Assembly (NCBI GenBank): GCA_016281605.1
Contig: JAEEJA010000073.1
Coordinates: forward strand, 1-52,042
Origin: Lachnospiraceae bacterium
GTDB lineage: Bacteria; Bacillota; Clostridia; Lachnospirales; Lachnospiraceae
Reading direction: 5' to 3'
Length of the DNA stretch: 52,042 nucleotides
Shown: positions 8,044-16,676 of the stretch, one piece after another
Position numbering within the stretch: the stretch's first letter is position 1
Layout: every line of letters begins with the position of its first letter
Translations under genes and position numbers: made by a program
Notes under the pieces: generated by a model
Database searches by the model: none
Told to the model about the DNA's origin: nothing
The model's input: only the letters and a program-made list of their open reading frames with translations

Positions 8044-9516
8044 ATGAAAAACCGTAAAATACTTATTATATTAAATATAGCGCTTGTCCTTCTGATTATC
8101 GCCTGTCTCATATATGTTTATCAAACCGGTAACAGATATACTCTCCACACCAATATATATATATCCTCAGATACTATGCCTGAGTATAACATTACTTTTG
8201 AGAAAGACGGAATCATAAAACTTGAGAGTGCACAGCTTGATAATGAAGAACTGACATTTACATTTACATCTCTAAAAAAGGGTGTAACAAAGGTATATAT
8301 AAACTTTTCTTATGGTGATGAGAATTATAAAAACGTCATCAACAATCTGGAAATAAGGGTAAATTCTTTAGGTTTAATATCCGAAAAAAGCCTATATTCT
8401 TACAATTTTTCAGGCTATCTTGCTGTTATCATAACCTTTTTAATATCTCTCTTTTTAATAATTATCATGATGGTAATTAGTTTTTATGATTATTACAAAT
8501 CAGGTTCATTTTCATATCCTATGATTGCCTGTGGTGGTATAGGTTTATATGCTTTCATAATACTGCTATTTATAATTTATAAGCTTTTAAATAATGCAAT
8601 ACACCTATTTTCTGTTTTTATAACACTACTAAATGAAACCGTAATGATATCCCTTGTTTTTCTTACACCATTTATGCTAATACTGTCTATCTTATTGGCA
8701 ATAAGTAACATATGGCTTATGAAGCATGAAGGCTATCGCCCTGTAAATGCTTTGGGAATAATATTTGCGGTTCTGTGGTTTACAGGTTCACTGCTTGTGC
8801 TAAAAGCATTTAACTTTAAAAGTGAATTGGCAAATACTGTTTACATTTATGCACGAATGATATGTATGTATATCATTGCCTACTTGGAATGCTTATTTTT
8901 ATCAACCACTGTATCAACATTCCTTGCAAGTAAATATAAGATAAAGCATAACCAGGATTATATAATAATACTTGGATGTGCCATAAGAAAAGACGGGAGT
9001 CTTACTCCTCTACTAAAAAACAGAGTCGATGCAGCTGTAGAATTTGAGAAAGATCAATTTGAAGAAACAGGTAAACATGCTATATTTGTGCCTTCCGGAG
9101 GTCAGGGAAGCGACGAGATAATATCTGAGGGCGAAGCTATGGAAAAATATCTTGTTAGTATTGGCATTCCTAAAGAGCGTATATTAAAAGAAACTAAAAG
9201 CATAAACACTTTTCAAAACATGCAATATTCTAAGGCGATTATAGAAAAAGATACAGAAAACATAAACAGTGTAAATATAGCATTTTCAACTACAAATTAT
9301 CATGTCTTTAGAAGTTATATATTGGCAAAGAAAAATGGATTTAAGGCAATGGGAATATCTGCAAAAACAAAACCATACTTCTTTTCAAATGCATTTTTAC
9401 GGGAATTTATTGGACTTCTTTTCGATCATAAATGGAAGATTATTATTTATTTAATACTTTTGATTCTGGCTGGAATACTTATGTCATTTCATCATTTGTA
9501 TGGTGGACTAATATAA
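8044..9516 (+). CDS. YdcF/ElyC/SanA-family (DUF218) membrane protein
   Basis: A 490-residue protein with an N-terminal membrane anchor, an extracytoplasmic stretch to about residue 125, six or so further membrane helices, then a DUF218 domain at about 300-455 and a C-terminal helix. The domain opening with IIILGCAIRKDG, the SGGQGSDE loop and the NT..N....I pattern are typical of the YdcF/SanA/ElyC fold, linked in other bacteria to envelope integrity and peptidoglycan precursor metabolism. The ribosome site AAGGAT precedes the ATG by 8 bases. It is followed after 15 bases by the nucleosidase/radical SAM gene, so they may be co-transcribed. Confidence 0.85.
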   Translation: MKNRKILIILNIALVLLIIACLIYVYQTGNRYTLHTNIYISSDTMPEYNITFEKDGIIKLESAQLDNEELTFTFTSLKKGVTKVYINFSYGDENYKNVINNLEIRVNSLGLISEKSLYSYNFSGYLAVIITFLISLFLIIIMMVISFYDYYKSGSFSYPMIACGGIGLYAFIILLFIIYKLLNNAIHLFSVFITLLNETVMISLVFLTPFMLILSILLAISNIWLMKHEGYRPVNALGIIFAVLWFTGSLLVLKAFNFKSELANTVYIYARMICMYIIAYLECLFLSTTVSTFLASKYKIKHNQDYIIILGCAIRKDGSLTPLLKNRVDAAVEFEKDQFEETGKHAIFVPSGGQGSDEIISEGEAMEKYLVSIGIPKERILKETKSINTFQNMQYSKAIIEKDTENINSVNIAFSTTNYHVFRSYILAKKNGFKAMGISAKTKPYFFSNAFLREFIGLLFDHKWKIIIYLILLILAGILMSFHHLYGGLI

Positions 9517-9531
9517 GGCATGGAGGTTAAT

Positions 9532-11529
9532 ATGATTTATATATTTTGTGCTTTATATGAAGAAGCAAAACACATAATTAAGACTGAAAAACTTAAGATT
9601 ATAAGCACTGATCTTGGGTTTAGTATTTATGAAAATCCTGATATAAGCATACGTCTGATAATCACGGGAACAGGCGAAATAAAAGCTGCTATTGCTGTTG
9701 GTGCTGTAACAGCCAGATACTCTCCTACTGTCAGGGATATACTTATAAATTTCGGTTCAGCATCAGGTGGCTGTGAAGATTTGGCGGAGATTGCTGAGGA
9801 TGGTACCGCTGACTTAGGCAAGATATATCTCATAAATAAAATAACTGAAAAGTGTACTTCCCATACATATTACCCGGATGTACTTATAAAGCATCCATTT
9901 GATGAAGCAGAAATTATGACGGTATCTACGCCTATTTCCAATCCGATAATTGTAGATATATCTATACCGACTTCCAATCCGAAAAATCCAAAGATCTCTA
10001 CACCTATTTCAACTTCAGTAATCACAAGGACACTTTATGATATGGAGGCGGCTGCAATTTACCAGGCAGCTATTCACTTTTTTTCACCGGATAGGATGTA
10101 TTTTTTTAAAACAATTTCCGATAATGGTGATTTAAGAAAACTGACACCTGAAAAGTTTTCTTTAATAATGAGGATCGCCTCAGAGCGCCTTATGCAGTTT
10201 TATAAAGAGTTACCGGCTCTTAATATGTATACTTTTGATAAGTATGCTTTTGATAAGTATGCTCAAGAGAAAAATGATTTTGATAAAAAATTATCAGATT
10301 TATTTATGTGCTCGGAAACCATGAAAAATATGCTTATTAATTACATAAAATACTCGAAAAATGCAGGAATCGATTATCAGGCAATAATTAAAAGCATGTT
10401 AGAGACAGGTCTGCTTCCTGCTTCATCTCGAAAAGACGGAAAGAAGGCTTTAGAAAACCTTAGAATCAGGCTTTTAAGAGTTGCTCCTTCTACTAAAAAT
10501 ATACAAAATAACAAAAAAGGATATCTTTTTTCTCACATATATGTCGAAAAAAACATACTTGATTTTGAAACAACCAAAAGTATATTGTCCCAGTTTTCGG
10601 ACAGTAAGATTATAGTCATAGATAATTATAAAGATATATTTTGCAGAAAAAATCAGAATGTACATAAGCAGTCCCGCTCACGCGCACTTATACTCTCAGA
10701 GACAAGGGGGACAAATGTATATAAAGGTGCTCCTGTTTGCCAAAGCTTTGGAAATAAGTACTTTTACTATACCTCCTGCGTTATGAATTGTATCTATGAT
10801 TGCGAGTACTGTTATCTTAAGGGCATGTATCCTTCGGGACACATCGTTATAAATGTTAATATCGAAGCAATCTATGAAGAGGTGAAAAGCATATTAAAAA
10901 AACATGATGCATATATCTGCGTATCCTACGATACAGACCTCTTAGCGCTGGAAAATCTGACCGGATTTGTCAAAAGCTGGATTAACTTTACTAAGGAAAT
11001 AAATGCAAATTCAGATTATCATAATCTCAAAATCGAGATACGTACCAAGTGCGGAAGGACTGATCTTTGGGACACTCTTCCATCTGATGAAAATGTAATC
11101 TTTGCATTTACACTTTCTCCTCAAACTATCATAGATTTATATGAAGACAAAACCTCTTCGGAGGTTTTGCGAATTAATTCAGCAAAAAAAGCATTGGAGA
11201 AAAATTTCGGCGTAAGGCTCTGCATAGATCCTATAATATATCATCCCGACTGGAGAGCACTTTACGGAAACCTGATAGATAATTTTTTTAATGATACCAG
11301 ATCGTCAGACATAACTGATATTTCCGTTGGTTCATTTAGGATATCACAGGATTACTTAAAAAACATGAGAAAATCGCTTCCTGATTCCCAATTGGTATGG
11401 TTTCCTTTTGAGAATGAAAACAAAGTCTATCACTACCCTTCCTCTCTTATGAGGGAGATGGAAGATTTTGTAGTGGAAAGGCTTTCAAATTACGTTGATA
11501 GTAACAAAGTATTTAGATGGGACAATTAA
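9532..11529 (+). CDS. Nucleosidase-like domain fused to a spore-photoproduct-lyase-family radical SAM domain
   Basis: A two-domain enzyme of about 665 residues. The N-terminal 215 residues resemble MTA/SAH nucleosidase: Glu10/Glu11 in ALYEEAK, the ribose-binding DMEAAAIYQ (Glu172), and ISDNGD with the presumed general acid Asp197. The C-terminal part from about 370 is a spore photoproduct lyase-like radical SAM domain with C420-x3-C424-x2-C427 and an extra upstream C416. A helical, wHTH-like region lies between. Low-complexity inserts occur at about residues 133-165 and 233-250. I start it at 9532 because the earlier ATG at 9520 overlaps the GGAGG. The nucleosidase could clear 5'-deoxyadenosine, the product of radical SAM chemistry; that link is inferred. 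True DNA repair function is uncertain. Confidence 0.8.
   Translation: MIYIFCALYEEAKHIIKTEKLKIISTDLGFSIYENPDISIRLIITGTGEIKAAIAVGAVTARYSPTVRDILINFGSASGGCEDLAEIAEDGTADLGKIYLINKITEKCTSHTYYPDVLIKHPFDEAEIMTVSTPISNPIIVDISIPTSNPKNPKISTPISTSVITRTLYDMEAAAIYQAAIHFFSPDRMYFFKTISDNGDLRKLTPEKFSLIMRIASERLMQFYKELPALNMYTFDKYAFDKYAQEKNDFDKKLSDLFMCSETMKNMLINYIKYSKNAGIDYQAIIKSMLETGLLPASSRKDGKKALENLRIRLLRVAPSTKNIQNNKKGYLFSHIYVEKNILDFETTKSILSQFSDSKIIVIDNYKDIFCRKNQNVHKQSRSRALILSETRGTNVYKGAPVCQSFGNKYFYYTSCVMNCIYDCEYCYLKGMYPSGHIVINVNIEAIYEEVKSILKKHDAYICVSYDTDLLALENLTGFVKSWINFTKEINANSDYHNLKIEIRTKCGRTDLWDTLPSDENVIFAFTLSPQTIIDLYEDKTSSEVLRINSAKKALEKNFGVRLCIDPIIYHPDWRALYGNLIDNFFNDTRSSDITDISVGSFRISQDYLKNMRKSLPDSQLVWFPFENENKVYHYPSSLMREMEDFVVERLSNYVDSNKVFRWDN
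9931..10262 (+). repeat. Low-complexity in-frame repeats inside the fusion gene
   Basis: Two repeat tracts interrupt the coding sequence. Around 9931-10020 near-repeats of CTATTTCCAATCCG / CGACTTCCAATCCG / CACCTATTTCAACTTC encode a Ser/Thr/Pro/Asn/Ile-rich stretch between two nucleosidase core strands. At 10231-10260 TTTTGATAAGTATGC is directly repeated, encoding FDKYA twice. Both keep the frame. Confidence 0.7.
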
Positions 11530-11589
11530 TAAATCAAATCATAAATATTAGGCAGTAAATATATCAAATCAGAAAGGTCGGACTATGTT

Positions 11590-12348
11590 ATGAAAGCTAT
11601 AGTAACAGGTGCTTCATCAGGTATTGGTTTAGCAATCAGCAAGATGCTTATAAATGAAGGATATGAAGTTTATGGCTTTGGAAGAAGCTTTAATATTGAT
11701 GCAAGTGAGACTCTCTCTCATGCAGCAGGTGAGGGTGCAAGTGAGACTCCCTCTCAGGCACCAGGCGAGGGTGCAAAAGGCAAGTTCCACGCTATGGAGT
11801 GTGACCTTTTAGATACGACCACTCTCCTTTCCCATATAAAGCATATTTCAAAAAATCATGATGTAAAAATTCTTGTAAATAATGCTGGAGCTGCTTACTA
11901 TGGCCTTCATGAAGAATTAAAATCAGATCAGATATCTAACATAGTTCGAACTAACCTCGAGCTTCCCATGATCCTTTCAAATGCACTTCTACGTACCTTA
12001 AAAGAAAATAAGGGATTTATAATCAACATCAGTTCTGTAACTGCCACACAAAGCAATCCTCACGGTTGTGCTTATGGCGCTACAAAGGCAGGACTTTCTA
12101 ACTTTTCAAAGAGTCTTTTTGAAGAAAACAGAAAATATGGACTCAAAGTTATTAATATCCAACCTGATATGACAGCAACCAACCTTTATCGCAATGCAAG
12201 CTTTAAAGAAGATGAAGATATTCTGGCTCATCTTGAGCCGGGTGAAGTCGCAGATACCATAAGATACGCTTTAAATGCACGCGAAGGTCTTGTACTTACC
12301 GATATTACACTCCGTCCGCAATTACATAAAATCGCCAGAAGATCCTAA
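11590..12348 (+). CDS. Short-chain dehydrogenase/reductase (SDR)
   Basis: A cytoplasmic NAD(P)-dependent oxidoreductase of the classical SDR family, 252 residues. The cofactor motif TGASSGIG starts at residue 6, LVNNAGA follows, a catalytic Ser lies near 148, and the YxxxK pair is Tyr162/Lys166 (AYGATK). Residues 38-61 are a perfect-phase double repeat of 12 residues (ASETLSHAAGEG / ASETPSQAPGEG) inserted after the second strand, the region that selects NAD or NADP; this is unlike the family. The last codons form the first unit of a 32-bp tandem repeat. Substrate is unknown. It follows the radical SAM fusion by 60 bases and is probably in the same transcript. Confidence 0.85.
   Translation: MKAIVTGASSGIGLAISKMLINEGYEVYGFGRSFNIDASETLSHAAGEGASETPSQAPGEGAKGKFHAMECDLLDTTTLLSHIKHISKNHDVKILVNNAGAAYYGLHEELKSDQISNIVRTNLELPMILSNALLRTLKENKGFIINISSVTATQSNPHGCAYGATKAGLSNFSKSLFEENRKYGLKVINIQPDMTATNLYRNASFKEDEDILAHLEPGEVADTIRYALNAREGLVLTDITLRPQLHKIARRS
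11701..11772 (+). repeat. 36-bp tandem duplication inside the SDR gene
   Basis: Two adjacent 36-base units begin GCAAGTGAGACT at 11701 and 11737 and differ at a few positions. Each encodes 12 residues, so the frame is kept. A third start (GCAA) follows at 11773. Confidence 0.9.
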
Positions 12349-12422
12349 TGTAATCACATATAATCACCGGAAAATCCCAGTGCAATCACATAAAATCACC
12401 GGAAAATCCTAGTATAATCATC
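12319..12422 (+). repeat. 32-bp tandem repeat spanning the SDR stop codon
   Basis: Three 32-base units start at 12319, 12351 and 12383, with a partial fourth at 12415. Each contains ACATAAAATC..C..GAA.ATCC or close variants. The first unit is the SDR gene's own final codons plus stop; the others are non-coding. The internal sequence is most alike between units two and three, suggesting stepwise duplication from the gene end. Confidence 0.9.
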
Positions 12423-12489
12423 AGTATTTCATAAGTAAACTACTCTGAAATTAAGTAATCGAGTATTCGGAGCTCAGACATCCTATATC

Positions 12490-12548
12490 ATGTGACATTT
12501 GTCACATCATATTCAACAATCTTTGTGACATTCTTCACTAGCGCTGCA
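12490..12548 (+). promoter_or_regulatory. Operator-like inverted repeats upstream of the ABC transporter
   Basis: A perfect inverted repeat ATGTGAC-ATTT-GTCACAT lies at 12490-12507. A second imperfect one, GTGACATTCTTCAC, lies at about 12535-12548. They sit 85-140 bases before the ABC ATPase start, where an activator site is expected. The likely binder is the NarL-type response regulator at 16025-16651, by analogy with linearmycin-type systems. This assignment is inference. Confidence 0.55.
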
Positions 12549-12631
12549 ACCTAATAATTGTTATCATGTATCCGAAATCAAGAAAAATATTTCAATAATG
12601 CATAGTAAAATGTATAGATGTGGAGGATATC

Positions 12632-13570
12632 ATGGAAGAAATCGTAAGAGTTAATAATCTGGTAAAGCGCTATAAAGATCTTATAGCTCTGGATAATTTC
12701 AGTTTTTCAATAAAAAAAGGTGAAATCTTCGGACTACTTGGTCCTAATGGTTCAGGTAAGTCAACAACCATTAACTGTATACTTTCATTATTGACATATG
12801 ATAAAGGTGAGGTTTACCTTTTCGGTGAAAAAATGAATGTTAACAGAAATGATATCAAAAAGAGAATTGGTCTCATAGGACAAAATGTGGCGGTATTTAA
12901 TGAGCTTTCTGTCTATGAAAACATTGATTTTTTCTGTGGACTTTATATAAATGATAAGGCCACAAGACGTAAATACGTAGAAGATGCTTTAGAATTTACA
13001 GGACTTAACGATTACAGGAAAAAGAGTCCCAAGAAACTATCAGGAGGTCTTATCCGTCGATTAAACATAGCGTGCGGTATAGCACATAAGCCGGAACTCA
13101 TAATATTTGACGAGCCAACAGTAGCTGTTGACCCACAATCCAGAAACAACATACTCGAAGGAATAAAGGACCTTAATAAAAATGGAGCTACTGTAATCTA
13201 TACATCTCACTACATGGAAGAGGTTGAAGAAATTTGCTCAAGAATCTTAATTATGGATAAAGGTCATGAGATATGCCAGGGCACAGCGGATGAACTTAAG
13301 GGTCAAATAAAAAACACAGAAAACGTAATACTTAATGTCAAGTATATCGATGAAAGTGATCTAGAAGGATTAAAGAAAATCCATCATGTGTATAGTGTAA
13401 AATATGCTGATAAAGTTCTTACAATTCGATTCAGTGGCGGAAAGCATAATATATCACACGTTTTGGACTATATCTCCGAGCATAGTATAAATTACGAAAG
13501 AATCTACTCAGAGCTTCCAACTTTAAACGACGTTTTCCTTGAAATCACGGGCAAGGAACTGCGTGACTAA
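12632..13570 (+). CDS. ABC transporter ATP-binding protein (LnrL/SagG-like)
   Basis: The ATPase of an ABC-2 type exporter, about 312 residues. Walker A GPNGSGKST lies at about 37-45, the signature LSGGL near 136, Walker B LIIFDEP near 157 and the switch histidine in TSHYMEE near 193. A C-terminal regulatory extension of about 90 residues is typical of drug and lipid exporters. I start it at the ATG at 12632, just after TGGAGGAT; the upstream GTG at 12620 overlaps that site. With the two following permease genes and the convergent NarL-type two-component system it matches the layout of linearmycin resistance (LnrJK-LnrLMN) and streptolysin S export genes. The substrate is unknown. Confidence 0.9.
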   Translation: MEEIVRVNNLVKRYKDLIALDNFSFSIKKGEIFGLLGPNGSGKSTTINCILSLLTYDKGEVYLFGEKMNVNRNDIKKRIGLIGQNVAVFNELSVYENIDFFCGLYINDKATRRKYVEDALEFTGLNDYRKKSPKKLSGGLIRRLNIACGIAHKPELIIFDEPTVAVDPQSRNNILEGIKDLNKNGATVIYTSHYMEEVEEICSRILIMDKGHEICQGTADELKGQIKNTENVILNVKYIDESDLEGLKKIHHVYSVKYADKVLTIRFSGGKHNISHVLDYISEHSINYERIYSELPTLNDVFLEITGKELRD

Positions 13571-13591
13571 TTCTTGATGGAGGTTAAAAGC

Positions 13592-14905
13592 ATGTTTATT
13601 AGAACTTATATCGCATATCTAAAAAAATTAATAAGAACAAAATCCGTTGTATTTTGGGTAATAGTCTTCCCATTTGCTTTAGGCACATTGTTTTATCTGG
13701 CATTCGGTTCCATATACTCTTCTAGTCGCTCAAATCCTATAGAAGTCTCAGTTGTTGTGAGTGATGATGCTATAAAAGAGTATAAAGATATAAATCCGGC
13801 TGCTACAGATAAAGTAACTGCTAAAGATTTACCCATATCTCTTATGCTAAAGGAATTGAAGTATGAGGATGACAGTCCTATGCTTAAGCTCTTTTACGAA
13901 GATAAAGATAAAGCCAAGAAAAATCTTAAATCAAAAAAAGTAAAAGGAATTATCACTGTAAACGGTATCAATGATATAATTCTTGATATATCAGAAAATG
14001 GACTGACTCAGGATATACTTGCAAATATCATAAGTATATATAAATCAAACACTTCCATAATCGAAGAAAAAATCACCTCAATGATAGAATCCGGTAATCT
14101 GAAAGTAAGCGACGAAAAAAACACCTCAATGATAGAAACCGGTAATCTGAAAGTAAGCGACGAAAAAAACACTTCAATGATAGAATCCGGTAATTCGGAA
14201 GTAAGCGAAGAAATATTTACACCGGATACTGAATACACAGAATATGTTACGAATAAAGCTCTAATGGGCGATAATAATGATCCGTATTTGATATATTTTT
14301 ATAATCTGATTGCAATGGTTTGTATCATGGGTTCATTATCAGTATTGGACTGTGTGTGCTCAGCTCACTCATCGGAAAGCTACGAAGGCATGCGTATATG
14401 TGTATCACCTGTAAATAATATCATTATGAATCTAAGCATATTTGCCGCCTGCTTAACATTTCAGATAGCTGTTACTTTGATAACACTTATTTATCTGATT
14501 TTCGGATTAGGTATAAATTTTGGTGGCAATCTGGGATATATCTTCCTGACTGCAGTTCTCGGAACACTTTTGGGTTGCTCTCTCGGCTTTTTTATAGCCG
14601 GTATACATGGATTAAAGCTTAAGACAAGAAACAGTATTCTCATGTGGATTATGCTTGGTGGCGGTTTCCTTTCAGGTCTTATGTTTGCAAATATGAAGTC
14701 AATAATTGAAGAGAAAATGCCACTTATAAACAGGATTAATCCATCTGCAGTATTAACCGATGCATTTTACTCAATTAACCTGTACGGAATAGGGGACAGG
14801 TTTATGAGGGCAATTTACTATCTTGTTATATTGACAGTTTTGTTATTATCAGCATCTATAATTCTTTCAAGAAAAAAGGAAGGTGGCGTTTATGCTTCTG
14901 TATAA
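13592..14905 (+). CDS. ABC-2 family permease, first of pair (LnrM-like)
   Basis: A membrane subunit of the exporter, about 437 residues. One helix lies near the N-terminus (VIVFPFALGTLFYLAF), then a large extracytoplasmic domain to about residue 230, then five or so helices ending in a short basic tail. This is the standard ABC-2/YhgE-like topology. The external domain contains three copies of a 16-residue repeat, TSMIESGNLKVSDEKN, at 14075-14218. The ATG at 13592 is chosen because it lies 8 bases after TGGAGG. The gene starts about 20 bases after the ATPase and overlaps the next permease. Confidence 0.85.
   Translation: MFIRTYIAYLKKLIRTKSVVFWVIVFPFALGTLFYLAFGSIYSSSRSNPIEVSVVVSDDAIKEYKDINPAATDKVTAKDLPISLMLKELKYEDDSPMLKLFYEDKDKAKKNLKSKKVKGIITVNGINDIILDISENGLTQDILANIISIYKSNTSIIEEKITSMIESGNLKVSDEKNTSMIETGNLKVSDEKNTSMIESGNSEVSEEIFTPDTEYTEYVTNKALMGDNNDPYLIYFYNLIAMVCIMGSLSVLDCVCSAHSSESYEGMRICVSPVNNIIMNLSIFAACLTFQIAVTLITLIYLIFGLGINFGGNLGYIFLTAVLGTLLGCSLGFFIAGIHGLKLKTRNSILMWIMLGGGFLSGLMFANMKSIIEEKMPLINRINPSAVLTDAFYSINLYGIGDRFMRAIYYLVILTVLLLSASIILSRKKEGGVYASV
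14075..14218 (+). repeat. Three 48-bp tandem repeats inside the permease gene
   Basis: Units start at 14075, 14123 and 14171, each 48 bases (16 codons). The first two differ at one base; the third diverges in its second half. The stretch just upstream (TSIIEEKI) looks like an older, decayed unit. They lie in the extracytoplasmic domain. Confidence 0.95.
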
Positions 14906-16028
14906 AGCATTTTTTAAAATTGTAAAAAAGAATTTACCCATGATTCTTATGTATGTTTCCATTATCCTGATGATTACGCTAATCTCTAAGGTATCCCTTG
15001 AAAAGAGTGCAGAAGAGCGCAGGGCACTAAAGTATGATATAATAGTCGAAAACAAAGACGACTCTGAGATTTCAAAGGAACTATGTACCTACCTTAGTAA
15101 GATTCATAATGTAACTGATAAAAAGTTAACCAGGGATCAAATTAAAGAAAAGATTTTTTATGAGGAAATACTTTCATATATTGTTATACCTAAGGGATTC
15201 GGAGATTCCTTTGAAACAGACGGAGATTTAAAACCGGAAAGTCTCTATGATGAAAATATGCCTGTGGGTATGTCTGTAAACATGCAAATAAACACCTGGC
15301 TAAATTCCGTAAAGAATTATCAAAAATTGGGACTTAGTTTAAAAGAATCAGTTGAAAAATGCGATGAAACCTTAAATCCGGATTCATATGTACACTTGGA
15401 AACATCAAAAAAGAATGAGAAATCTTTAACAGAATCAGTATTTAACTATCTTCCTTACGGAATACTCAGTGCTATACTCTTATCTATACTTCCGGTGTTC
15501 TCTTCATTTAACGAAGAAAAGAAAAACCAGCGAATACTTGCAGCCGGACTACCTGCTACAAAAAGAAATCTGTACTTTGCATTAGCTTCTATAAGTCTCG
15601 CAATGATCTTACTGATAGTATTTGATGCGATCGGAAGTATAGCAGGCGGTCCGGAAATAATGTTTACTAAAACATGGTGGTTCGTAATTCTAAATACACT
15701 TTGTTATGTAATCTGTGCAAGTCTTTTGGCACTTATGATTTCAAATATATTTAACTTAAATAATACCGGTGTATCGATAGTAACAAACATAGTCGGTCTT
15801 GGATTTTCATTTCTCGGCGGAACCTTTGTCCCCCTTGAGTATCTTGGAGATGAAGCAAAAATCATCGGAAAATTCACTCCGAATTACTGGTACTCAACTG
15901 CAAATGATTACATATTTCAGGGTAAAAATATGTCAAATATTTTACTGTGCTTTGGGTTACAATTAATAATTGGAGTCGCACTTTTCTGCGTAGGACTTAC
16001 TGTTGCAAAGGTGAGAAAGAAGGCTTAA
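14892..16028 (+). CDS. ABC-2 family permease, second of pair (LnrN-like)
   Basis: The second membrane subunit, about 378 residues. It has an N-terminal helix, an extracytoplasmic domain to about 180, and five or six helices, including the stretch with LGFSFLGGTFVPLEYL that is common in ABC-2 permeases. The chosen ATG at 14892 follows GGAAGGTGG and overlaps the previous gene by 14 bases, indicating translational coupling. It pairs with the upstream permease to form a heterodimeric pore. Its stop codon overlaps the convergent response regulator stop by 4 bases. Confidence 0.85.
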   Translation: MLLYKAFFKIVKKNLPMILMYVSIILMITLISKVSLEKSAEERRALKYDIIVENKDDSEISKELCTYLSKIHNVTDKKLTRDQIKEKIFYEEILSYIVIPKGFGDSFETDGDLKPESLYDENMPVGMSVNMQINTWLNSVKNYQKLGLSLKESVEKCDETLNPDSYVHLETSKKNEKSLTESVFNYLPYGILSAILLSILPVFSSFNEEKKNQRILAAGLPATKRNLYFALASISLAMILLIVFDAIGSIAGGPEIMFTKTWWFVILNTLCYVICASLLALMISNIFNLNNTGVSIVTNIVGLGFSFLGGTFVPLEYLGDEAKIIGKFTPNYWYSTANDYIFQGKNMSNILLCFGLQLIIGVALFCVGLTVAKVRKKA

Positions 16029-16651
16029 TTATTCTTATAATAAAAAATAGCAAGATTTGTTCTGTCTCTCAAATCCAGTTTAGTGAGTATATTACTTATA
16101 TAATTTCTGACGGTCCCCTCTGACAGGTATAGCTTTGTAGCGATTTCCTTGTTAGAAAGACCTTCTGCGACACATTCGACGATTTCAAGCTCCTGTTTGG
16201 TCAGATCAAACTCTGACAGGCGGGAGCTTTTGTCTTCTTCATAATTAATCATGTTAGGAAGCTTTGATATTACTTCTGTTCCAAACACTGTTTGTCCGCC
16301 GTAAACTGTCTTTAGAGCCGGAACTATAGCATCAAAGTCCTGCTTTATGATATAACCCTTTGCACCGATTGAAATTGCTTTTAATATATACTCATCGTCA
16401 CTGAATGTAGTAAGATACAGAATCCTGGCATGATTGTACTTCTTTAATATAACTTCACCTGCTTCTATACCGGTTATACCCTTCATGCGAATATCCATAA
16501 GAAGAACATCAGGCTTATGCTCATCAAAAAGCTTTATAGCTTCTTCTCCTGAAGAACCGGTAGCACAGACACTTATATCCTCATCTGCCTCTATTATGGT
16601 TTTTAATGAAACTGCAACCAAATTATCATCATCTATTATCAATACTTTCAT
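16025..16651 (-). CDS. NarL/LuxR-family response regulator
   Basis: A 208-residue DNA-binding response regulator. The receiver has the acidic cluster IDDDN at residues 6-10, the phospho-acceptor Asp in LLMDIRM near 54, and a conserved Lys near 105. The C-terminal LuxR-type helix-turn-helix contains LTKQELEIVECVAEGLSNKEIA. It lies 25 bases after its cognate kinase. It probably activates the adjacent ABC exporter, as LnrK/YfiK does, perhaps through the palindromes at 12490-12548. Confidence 0.9.
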   Translation of the reverse strand: MKVLIIDDDNLVAVSLKTIIEADEDISVCATGSSGEEAIKLFDEHKPDVLLMDIRMKGITGIEAGEVILKKYNHARILYLTTFSDDEYILKAISIGAKGYIIKQDFDAIVPALKTVYGGQTVFGTEVISKLPNMINYEEDKSSRLSEFDLTKQELEIVECVAEGLSNKEIATKLYLSEGTVRNYISNILTKLDLRDRTNLAIFYYKNN

Positions 16652-16676
16652 TAGTAAATCCCTTCTTGTCTATGAA

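Noticed and set aside
9532-11529. Using the lyase-like domain as evidence that the organism forms spores
   Set aside because: The fused enzyme differs from classical spore photoproduct lyase, and no sporulation gene was seen.
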